NCBI GenBank assembly: GCA_015222795.1
Contig: JADFVY010000537.1
Span: 1-6,652 of the forward strand
Length of the DNA stretch: 6,652 nucleotides
Origin: Pseudomonadota bacterium
GTDB lineage: Bacteria; Pseudomonadota; Alphaproteobacteria; UBA8366; JADFVY01
Direction of reading: 5' to 3'
Each line of letters begins with the position of its first letter. Position 1 is the stretch's first letter. The translations under genes and the position numbers were made by a program. The notes beneath the pieces were generated by a model. The model did no database searches, was not told the origin of the DNA, and worked only from the letters and a program-made list of their open reading frames with translations. Shown here one piece after another: positions 1 through 5,591 of the stretch.

Positions 1-591
1 AACATCATGATCCTGACCACGGCGGTAAGTTTCATGCTTTATCGCCGGGCCAACAAGATTGCGACAGTGCCCTGGGTGAAGGCAGGCAACGCCGCGCAGG
101 TGGCGCTGTTTACGGCCGGCATCCTGAACATCCTGTTTCTGGGCATTTATCACGGCTACTTCACCAACACCGTCTACAAGGTCGCGGCCTCGATCCCGCA
201 GGTTTTCACCACGCTGATCATCATCGCGGTCAGCACCGCCATCGACTACTTCATGTATCGCCGCTCCAAACAGGTTGGGCCGTTGCATTGGGGGCGCATA
301 CCGGCGCGGGCGCAATATGCGCTGTTCCTGTTGGCCGTCGCGTTCACCTGGCTGATGGGGCTGATGGGTTATATCCGCTCGGGCATCCGCCAGCACTGGC
401 ATGTGGTCGATATCCTGCGCGATAACTCACCGGACGCCTTCACCCCCACTCTGGGTTATGCGGCAAACGTGGTTTCGATCGGCACCATCCTGTTCATGTC
501 GCTGGTGATCTTCGTGTTCTGGATCGCGACGTTGAGCGGCCGCAAGACGGATATCTCCGGCTACTGGCGCTCGTCGCCGGCCGAGGGTTGA
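1..591 (+). CDS. Cytochrome bd oxidase subunit I-like (CydA-like) membrane protein, C-terminal part
   Basis: The reading frame is open to the first base, so the 5' end is missing; the Met codon at base 7 lies inside a hydrophobic segment and is probably not the start. The visible 196 residues hold the end of one helix and four further membrane helices at about 32-54, 63-86, 104-124 and 152-176. The segment around residues 123-140 (GY...R-Q-x-W...LRD, with R130, Q131, W133) followed by one last helix matches the GRQPW motif and final helix of CydA, the subunit of cytochrome bd that oxidises quinol and holds its hemes. CydA is usually 450-520 residues, so over half may be missing and the heme ligands cannot be checked. 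It is followed after 4 bases by a cytochrome c gene and not by cydB. It is probably a divergent CydA-like subunit of a quinol-reactive complex; whether it reduces oxygen is not shown. Confidence 0.75.
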   Translation, partial: NIMILTTAVSFMLYRRANKIATVPWVKAGNAAQVALFTAGILNILFLGIYHGYFTNTVYKVAASIPQVFTTLIIIAVSTAIDYFMYRRSKQVGPLHWGRIPARAQYALFLLAVAFTWLMGLMGYIRSGIRQHWHVVDILRDNSPDAFTPTLGYAANVVSIGTILFMSLVIFVFWIATLSGRKTDISGYWRSSPAEG

Positions 592-595
592 GACC

Positions 596-1411
596 ATGGG
601 CAATTTTCTGAAAGTCACTGTCTTCAGCCTGGTGACTATCGGCTTGTTCGCGGCCTATTCCAATTATGGCATCCCGGTAATCACACCGGCGCCGCCGCCG
701 GTCGAAGAGGAAATAGACCTCGGCGCGATGACCATGGACCAGTATGTGGCGTTTGGCGGCCGGGTCGTCGAGGGCAAGGGCACCTGCACGCTGTGCCACA
801 ACGAACTCGGCCGCGCGCCGTTGCTGGACAATGTGGCGGTGGTCGCCGACGAACGCCTGGCGGACGAGCGTTACAAGGGCGAGGCGGGGGATGCCGAATC
901 CTATCTCATGGAATCGCTGGTCAAGCCGTCGGCCTATGTCGTCGTCGGGTTTGGCAAGGCGGGCACCAACGATACGGTCAGCCCGATGCCCGATGTCTCA
1001 TCCGGCGGCATTCGCCTTTCCGAGGCCGAACTGGGCGCCGTCATCGCCTGGCTGCAGGATATGGCCGGCGCGGAAATCACCGTGGAAATCGCCGCGGCCG
1101 AGGAAGTGCCCGAGGACGAGGGCGGCGAGCCGGGCGAGCCACGGCCGATGTACGAATCCGTCGAGGACATGATCGCTGAGCTTTCCTGCGGCGCCTGCCA
1201 CAAGATTGCGGAAGAGGAAGGCGAGGTCGGTCCCGACCTGACGACAATCGGCGCGACCCGCGACGAGGCCTACCTGCGCCGGTCGATCCTCGACCCCAAC
1301 GCCGACATCGGCGAGGGCTATGAGGCGGACATGATGCCACCCGACTATGGCGAACAGCTTTATGCGGCCGAGCTGGAAATGCTCGTCCAGTATCTCGCAG
1401 ACCGGAAGTGA
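596..1411 (+). CDS. Membrane-anchored diheme cytochrome c
   Basis: The protein has 271 residues. An N-terminal hydrophobic helix (about 5-22) without an obvious cleavage site should anchor it in the membrane with the rest in the periplasm, and a proline-rich linker (26-36) follows. Two covalent heme c motifs are visible: CTLCH at 64-68 and CGACH at 198-202. Candidate distal methionine ligands are M131 (SPMPDV) and M246 or M247 (DMMPPDYG). The two halves resemble each other (heme motif, then a 'YL..S(L/I)..P' segment, then the Met loop), and the second is like the class I cytochrome c domain at the C-terminus of some cytochrome oxidase subunits II. The acidic stretch 164-182 is a likely inter-domain linker. 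The ATG is 4 bases after the previous stop, with GAGGG at 583-587 as ribosome binding site. It probably passes electrons to or from the CydA-like subunit; the partner is inferred from gene order only. Confidence 0.9.
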   Translation: MGNFLKVTVFSLVTIGLFAAYSNYGIPVITPAPPPVEEEIDLGAMTMDQYVAFGGRVVEGKGTCTLCHNELGRAPLLDNVAVVADERLADERYKGEAGDAESYLMESLVKPSAYVVVGFGKAGTNDTVSPMPDVSSGGIRLSEAELGAVIAWLQDMAGAEITVEIAAAEEVPEDEGGEPGEPRPMYESVEDMIAELSCGACHKIAEEEGEVGPDLTTIGATRDEAYLRRSILDPNADIGEGYEADMMPPDYGEQLYAAELEMLVQYLADRK

Positions 1412-1416
1412 GGAGA
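1411..1416 (+). promoter_or_regulatory. Ribosome binding site deciding the start at 1425
   Basis: AGGAGA lies 8 bases before the ATG at 1425 in a purine-rich leader between the two cytochrome genes. It supports this start over the in-frame ATG at 1347, which lies deep inside the preceding gene and lacks a comparable site. Confidence 0.8.
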
Positions 1417-1424
1417 GAAGAGAG

Positions 1425-2192
1425 ATGAGAATCCCCAAACTCCTCCAGGCCACGCTCGTCATCGCCGGCGTCTATGTGGTCTTCAGACTGATTTTCGATG
1501 TCCTGCTGGACCACCTGATCCCGGCCAGCCTGCTGACCATGTACATGTTCTTCGTGGTTGCCGGCGTCTTCATGGTCTTTACCTTCACCGAGGAAGGCGC
1601 GGCGGAACTGGTCGCGCCGATCAAGGCGCTGGTCGAGGATCCGTCAAAGCGCCTGATCCGCAACATCGTTTTCGTTCTTGTCCCGATGGCTGCCGGATAT
1701 GGCGCCTACAGCCAGGCCCTGCCCGGCCTCGAGGCGCCGGTCGAATTGCGCTCTATCCATCCCGCGCCGCCCTCAACGGCCATGATCTTCGGCAAGCGTG
1801 TCGATCTGTTGAGTCTGGAAAACCCATACCGCAAGCTGGAATCGGGCGACCCCGACCAGTTCGCCGAACTCGTGGCCGCGGGCGGCGCGGTTTACATCAA
1901 GAACTGCCAATACTGCCACGGCGACAAGCTGGACGGACAGGGGCCGTATGCCCAGGGTCTCAATCCCCTGCCGCTGAATTTCCAGGATATCGGCACCATT
2001 GCTCAGCTTCAGGAATCCTACCTGTTCTGGCGCATCTCGACGGGTGGGCCGGGCCTCCCCGACGAGGCCACGCCGTGGAACTCGTCGATGCCGGTCTGGC
2101 AGAACTTCCTGACCGAAGACGAGATATGGAAGGTCATCCTCTACCTCTATGATTATACGGGCCACCGGCCGCGTTCGTGGGAGGCGCATTGA
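1425..2192 (+). CDS. Three-helix membrane protein with C-terminal monoheme cytochrome c domain
   Basis: From the ATG at 1425 the protein has 255 residues. Hydrophobic helices lie at about 8-28, 33-55 and 79-97. The positively charged segment 75-80 (SKRLIR) and the N-terminal MRIPK fit a cytoplasmic N-terminus and 2-3 loop, which places the C-terminal half in the periplasm. That half is a class I cytochrome c domain with CQYCH at 161-165, a typical 'GDKLDGQGPYAQGLNPLPLNF' type loop after it, and M222 (SSMPVW) as likely sixth ligand; the end (EDEIWKVILYLYDYTGH) is the usual closing helix. The domain is close in style to the first cytochrome domain of the next gene. It is probably the membrane-embedded cytochrome subunit linking the quinol-reactive protein and the soluble heme domains. 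I do not recognise the N-terminal membrane part as a named family. Confidence 0.88.
   Translation: MRIPKLLQATLVIAGVYVVFRLIFDVLLDHLIPASLLTMYMFFVVAGVFMVFTFTEEGAAELVAPIKALVEDPSKRLIRNIVFVLVPMAAGYGAYSQALPGLEAPVELRSIHPAPPSTAMIFGKRVDLLSLENPYRKLESGDPDQFAELVAAGGAVYIKNCQYCHGDKLDGQGPYAQGLNPLPLNFQDIGTIAQLQESYLFWRISTGGPGLPDEATPWNSSMPVWQNFLTEDEIWKVILYLYDYTGHRPRSWEAH
2179..2184 (+). promoter_or_regulatory. Ribosome binding site deciding the start at 2195
   Basis: GGGAGG lies 10 bases before the ATG at 2195, inside the last codons of the preceding gene. Starting at the GTG at 2177 would place the site within the coding region and add six residues before the signal peptide, so the ATG is preferred. Confidence 0.75.
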
Positions 2193-2194
2193 TC

Positions 2195-3730
2195 ATGCGA
2201 CTGATAACGGCAATTCCGGCCCTGACGGCCCTTGCAATGTTCGCCCTGCCCGCGATGGCGGCCGAGGGCGATCCCGACCGCGGCGAGGAAATCTATCTTA
2301 AGCGCTGCGTCTGGTGCCATGGCGACGAGGGCGACGGGCTGGGCCCGGCGGCCGAACGCCTGAACCCGCCGCCGCGCGATTTCACGCTGGGCCAGTACAA
2401 GATCAAGAGCGTCGTGTTCGACTGGGATTACGCCAGCGACAACGACATCTTCCGCATGATCGATAAAGGCATGCCGGGCACCGCGATGCCCGAATGGGGC
2501 GATGTGCTGGAAGATCAGGAGATTTGGGATCTGGTCATCTACCTGAAAACCTTCGCCGGCATCGAGGAAGAAGAGCCCGGCGCGGCTATCGATTACGGCA
2601 AGCAGGTCGAAACCTCCGAACAGAGCATCGCCGAGGGCAAGCGCCTGTTCCACGACAACGACCGCTGTTCGGAATGTCACGGGGCCGAGGGCCGCGGCGA
2701 TGCCATCAAGCGCCTTAAGGGCGACAATGGCGAACGCACCTGGCCACGCAACCTGACCAAACCCTGGACTTTCCGCGCCAGCACCGACCCGAAAGATATT
2801 TTCACGCGTACTTCCACCGGCATCCCCGGCACGCAGATGCCGAACTTCGCCGACCCGAAGAGCAAGAAGAAGCTGACAATCGAGGAACGCTGGCACGTCG
2901 CCAACTATGTGGTCTCCCTGACCGGGACCGGCGCTCCGGTGCGCGCGGAGAAGACGGTGATCAAGGCGGTAAGGCTGGAAGGCGCCCTGCCGGATGCGCC
3001 CGACGACCCGCGCTGGGCCGAGGCAGAGCCGGCGACCTTCTATCTGGTGCCGCAGATCATCGTCAAGGACCGCTTCTTCACGCCCTCGAACGACACCATC
3101 TCGGTTCGCGCCTTCTATAACGGCGAGACCCTCGCGATGCTGCTGGAATGGGACGACCGGACCAAGAGCATCCCCGGCGACGCCAAGGCCCAGGAAATCG
3201 CCGACCCCGGCATGGGTCAGGACATGGTGGCGGTCCAGTTGCCGATCGCGGTTCCGACAAGCACGAAGAAACCCTATTTCATCCGCGGCGATGCGGCGCT
3301 ACCGGTCAATCTCTGGCAGTGGAGCAGTGGTGCGACCGATGAGCCGGAAACGATCTCGCTGGTCAATGCGCATGGCCTGGAGAACATGGAGGACCGCGAC
3401 GCGGCCGCCATCGGGCTCACGGCCAGGGGCGCCTGGGACAAGGGAACCTGGCGTGTCGTCATGACCCGGCCGCTTGCCGCCGGCGACGCTGAAACCGACC
3501 TGCAATTCACCGAGGGCGAGTTCATTCCCGTCGCCTTCTCCGCCTGGGACGGCAGCAACAGCGAGACTGGCACGAAGCACACGCTGACCACCTGGTACTG
3601 GCTGCTGCTGGAACCCCCGACCGGGGCTAAACCCTTCGTCGCGGCGATTGTCGCAATGTTGCTGATCGCCCTGGGTGAAATCTGGTGGGTGCGCAGCGCC
3701 GCCGCCCGCCGTCGCGAGGACGAGGAGTAG
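2195..3730 (+). CDS. Diheme cytochrome c fused to an ethylbenzene-dehydrogenase-type heme-binding domain, membrane anchored
   Basis: From the ATG at 2195 the protein has 511 residues. It opens with a signal peptide (hydrophobic core about 4-20, likely cleavage after AMA near residue 22). Cytochrome c domain 1 has CVWCH at 38-42 with M98 (TAMPEW) as probable ligand; domain 2 has CSECH at 158-162 with M215 (TQMPNF). Residues about 255-472 resemble the heme-binding gamma subunit of ethylbenzene dehydrogenase and related type II DMSO-reductase-family enzymes, including PVNLWQW at 370-376, 'FSAWDGSNSETG' near 448-459 and TTWYWL at 465-470. Gamma subunits of that group hold a heme b through a methionine and a lysine. 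A helix at 479-499 followed by RRRE gives a C-terminal anchor with a cytoplasmic tail. The protein is therefore an exported electron carrier with two hemes c and possibly one heme b. No molybdenum subunit is encoded in the window. It starts 2 bases after the previous stop. Confidence 0.9.
   Translation: MRLITAIPALTALAMFALPAMAAEGDPDRGEEIYLKRCVWCHGDEGDGLGPAAERLNPPPRDFTLGQYKIKSVVFDWDYASDNDIFRMIDKGMPGTAMPEWGDVLEDQEIWDLVIYLKTFAGIEEEEPGAAIDYGKQVETSEQSIAEGKRLFHDNDRCSECHGAEGRGDAIKRLKGDNGERTWPRNLTKPWTFRASTDPKDIFTRTSTGIPGTQMPNFADPKSKKKLTIEERWHVANYVVSLTGTGAPVRAEKTVIKAVRLEGALPDAPDDPRWAEAEPATFYLVPQIIVKDRFFTPSNDTISVRAFYNGETLAMLLEWDDRTKSIPGDAKAQEIADPGMGQDMVAVQLPIAVPTSTKKPYFIRGDAALPVNLWQWSSGATDEPETISLVNAHGLENMEDRDAAAIGLTARGAWDKGTWRVVMTRPLAAGDAETDLQFTEGEFIPVAFSAWDGSNSETGTKHTLTTWYWLLLEPPTGAKPFVAAIVAMLLIALGEIWWVRSAAARRREDEE
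3722..3727 (+). promoter_or_regulatory. Ribosome binding site deciding the start at 3735
   Basis: GAGGAG overlaps the last codons of the large cytochrome gene and lies 7 bases before the ATG at 3735. It supports this start over the in-frame GTG at 3675, which would overlap the upstream gene by 56 bases. Confidence 0.75.
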
Positions 3731-3734
3731 ACGC

Positions 3735-3944
3735 ATGGAAAACGCAGCACCCAAGGGCGTCAAAACCCGGCTGATCGCCGTCGTTCTGATCTTCGCGGGC
3801 ATGATGGATGCCATGCTGTCCTGGCGCGGCGGCTTCGCGCTCGAGACCTCGACAATCGTAATTTGTGCGGCGGGGGCCGCGCTCTATGCCATCGGCGCCA
3901 TTCGCGGCGGCCGGGAAAAACAATTGAGGGAGAACAATCGATGA
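3735..3944 (+). CDS. Small two-helix membrane protein, unknown function
   Basis: The protein has 69 residues. I do not recognise a family. Two hydrophobic helices are visible at about 12-29 and 38-56, joined by a short loop (WRGGFALET). The N-terminus (KGVKTR) and the C-terminus (RGGREKQLRENNR) are positively charged, so both ends should be cytoplasmic and the protein should form a membrane hairpin. It begins 4 bases after the cytochrome gene and its stop codon overlaps the start of the next gene in ATGA, so it is translated as part of the operon. Position and shape fit a small accessory or assembly subunit of the membrane complex, comparable in size to small subunits of respiratory oxidases. 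That role is a guess from context. Its reality as a gene rests on the ribosome binding site, the clean topology and the tight packing. Confidence 0.75.
   Translation: MENAAPKGVKTRLIAVVLIFAGMMDAMLSWRGGFALETSTIVICAAGAALYAIGAIRGGREKQLRENNR
3926..3931 (+). promoter_or_regulatory. Ribosome binding site deciding the start at 3941
   Basis: GAGGGA lies 9 bases before the ATG at 3941, which overlaps the stop of the small membrane protein gene as ATGA (3941-3944). This supports translational coupling and argues against the in-frame TTG at 3863. Confidence 0.75.
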
Positions 3945-5587
3945 CCGAGGCAAAACTCGCGGAAATCCCGCGCAAGGAAACGGCCCCGCTGGGCCGGATC
4001 ATGGTGGCGCTGGACGCGTCGGAATATGCCGACCGCGCGCTGGCCGAGGCGCTGCGCGTCATCGACCCTGCCGACGGTGTGATCACCGGCATCCATGCCT
4101 ACGCCGCGCAGCTGCATGACAGGCGTTTTCGCCAGATGGAGGGCGGCCTGCCGGAACGCTATCTTGAAGAGCAGGAGATGAACCATCAGCGCGAGGTTCA
4201 TGACGATTTGATCACCCACGGCCTCGACATCATCAGCGATAGCTATCACGACGTCGCCGACAAGGTCTGCAAGGACGCAGACCGCGAATACAAACGGCTC
4301 AGCCCCGAGGGCAAGAACTACGCTTGCGTCGTCAAGGCGATCGACGAAGGCGATTACGATCTCGTCGCGATGGGCGCGCTGGGTCTGGGCCTGGTCGCCG
4401 GCAGCAGTATCGGCAGCGTCTGCGAGCGCGTGGTGCGCCGCGCATCGACCGACGTCCTGGTGATCCGCGACGCCAACAAGGCCATCGGCGAGGGCCCGAT
4501 CGTGGTGGCCATCGACGGTTCGGCGCGGTCCTTCGGTTCGTTGAAGACCGCATTCCAGCTCGCCGCGCGCACCGGCGCCGAGATTCACGCGGTCGCCGCC
4601 TACGACCCCTACTATCACTATGTGGCCTTCAACAAGATCGCCGGCGTGCTGAGCGAGGAAGCCGGCAAGGTGTTCCGCTTCAAGGAGCAGGAACAGCTTC
4701 ATGAAGAGCTGATCGACGAGGGCATTGCCAAGATTTACCAGTCGCATCTCGACATCGCCAAGCAGATCGCCGACGAGGAAGATATCCCGCTCTATTGCGA
4801 GCTGCTGGAGGGCAAGCCCTGGCGCGCCGTGACCGACTATCTGGCCAAGACGAACGCCAGCCTGCTGCTGTTGGGTCGCACCGGCGTGCATGCCGACGAC
4901 GCGCTGGATATCGGCGGTAATGCCGAAAACCTGTTGCGCCAGTCGCCCTGCCATATCTGGCTGGGCCTGCGCGAGCATGTGCCGGAACTGGACGTGATCG
5001 CGGAGAACACCATTTCCTGGAGCAAGGAGGCCGAGGACAAACTGGCCAGAGCCCCCGAATTCGCCCGTGGCATCGCGAAGAAAGCCGTTATCCGCTATGC
5101 CCATGAACGCGGCCATACTTTCATCACCGCCAATTTTGTCGAGGAGATCGCGGCCAAACTGATGCCGCCCTGCCGGGCCGGCCGCCAGGCGGCGGAGAAC
5201 AACCCGATCCAGTGGAGCGACGAGGCCCAGGCCCTTATCGACGCGCTGGACGGCGACGCCGCCTTGCACGCCAAGCTGCGCGCCGAGAAGCGGGCGCGCC
5301 GGGTCGGCGCCGACATCGTATTGCCAACACATGTGACGCAGTTCCTGGACGATGCCATCGCCAAACCGACGCTGACCTGGACGGCCGAGGCGCTGGCCCG
5401 CATGAGCCGCACGCCCGAGGAAGTCCGCCATCTCACCAAGGCGAGGGTCGAGGCCATGGCGCTGGACCGTAAGCTCACCGAGATCACCCTGGAGGTCGCC
5501 GAGGAAGGCATCGCGGAAGCCAAGGGAGCCATGTGTACCCACATGCAGAAGGGCGGCCATACGAAGTTCCCGGAGGCTGAGGACTGA
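3941..5587 (+). CDS. Double UspA-domain protein with C-terminal PCP_red-type repeats
   Basis: From the ATG at 3941 the protein has 548 residues and no signal peptide or membrane helix, so it is cytoplasmic. Residues 17-176 and 185-343 are two universal stress protein domains, each starting with a 'I(M/V)VA(L/I)D(A/G)S' strand. The nucleotide-binding pattern G-2x-G-9x-G-S is exact in the first (G145, G148, G158, S159) and nearly so in the second (G312, G315, G325, with Gly in place of Ser), so ATP binding is plausible. Residues 358-409 match the small helical domain found at the C-terminus of the light-independent protochlorophyllide reductase B subunit (W360...P372-x-F...R...A..YA.E.G...IT...V). 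Segments near 423-473 and 478-531 look like weaker copies. Universal stress proteins usually have 140-300 residues, so this is a long form. It sits between a respiratory gene set and a radical SAM gene, and may regulate or assist the complex; its actual role is unknown. Confidence 0.9.
   Translation: MTEAKLAEIPRKETAPLGRIMVALDASEYADRALAEALRVIDPADGVITGIHAYAAQLHDRRFRQMEGGLPERYLEEQEMNHQREVHDDLITHGLDIISDSYHDVADKVCKDADREYKRLSPEGKNYACVVKAIDEGDYDLVAMGALGLGLVAGSSIGSVCERVVRRASTDVLVIRDANKAIGEGPIVVAIDGSARSFGSLKTAFQLAARTGAEIHAVAAYDPYYHYVAFNKIAGVLSEEAGKVFRFKEQEQLHEELIDEGIAKIYQSHLDIAKQIADEEDIPLYCELLEGKPWRAVTDYLAKTNASLLLLGRTGVHADDALDIGGNAENLLRQSPCHIWLGLREHVPELDVIAENTISWSKEAEDKLARAPEFARGIAKKAVIRYAHERGHTFITANFVEEIAAKLMPPCRAGRQAAENNPIQWSDEAQALIDALDGDAALHAKLRAEKRARRVGADIVLPTHVTQFLDDAIAKPTLTWTAEALARMSRTPEEVRHLTKARVEAMALDRKLTEITLEVAEEGIAEAKGAMCTHMQKGGHTKFPEAED
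5012..5533 (+). repeat. Three tandem PCP_red-like protein repeats in the UspA gene
   Basis: The translated C-terminal part contains three units that begin with a hydrophobic residue, a second residue, Trp and then an alanine-rich helix: W360 (SKEAEDKL), W425 (SDEAQALI) and W480 (TAEALARM). Each continues with a basic helix and ends with an 'I..(N/T)..V' type segment (ITANFVEE, IVLPTHVTQF, ITLEVAEE). Unit starts are 65 and 55 residues apart. The first is a good match to the known domain, the third fair, and the middle one weak. The repetition is at protein level; no DNA-level repeat was seen. Confidence 0.6.
5578..5583 (+). promoter_or_regulatory. Ribosome binding site for the radical SAM gene
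   Basis: TGAGGA overlaps the last codons of the UspA gene and lies 8 bases before the ATG at 5592. This fixes the start and shows that the radical SAM gene continues the operon. Confidence 0.7.
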
Positions 5588-5591
5588 TCCG

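Noticed and set aside
1347..1424. Upstream in-frame ATG extending the three-helix cytochrome protein by 26 residues
   Set aside because: It would overlap the preceding gene by 65 bases, lacks a good ribosome binding site, and puts a polar stretch before the first helix. The ATG at 1425 has AGGAGA at the right distance.
1412..1424. Search for a promoter or terminator in the longest gene gap
   Set aside because: The gap is only 13 bases and is filled by a ribosome binding site; no -35/-10 pair or hairpin fits in any gap of the window.
2153..2896. A 247-codon open frame on the - strand opposite the cytochrome/EB_dh gene
   Set aside because: The + strand encodes two CxxCH heme sites and a signal peptide; the reverse frame is a by-product of codon bias.
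3863..3940. Upstream in-frame TTG extending the UspA protein by 26 residues
   Set aside because: The added residues are basic and unlike UspA proteins, and would overlap the small membrane protein gene. The ATG at 3941 has GAGGGA upstream and an ATGA overlap.
5012..5167. Assigning the UspA gene to bacteriochlorophyll synthesis because of its PCP_red-type domain
   Set aside because: The nitrogenase-like catalytic part of the BchB subunit is absent and no other bch gene is present, so only the small helical domain is shared.
3884..5560. A 558-codon open frame on the - strand opposite the UspA gene
   Set aside because: It is the shadow of a GC-rich coding region: the + strand product has clear UspA motifs, a ribosome binding site and operon context, while the - strand translation shows no recognisable domain.
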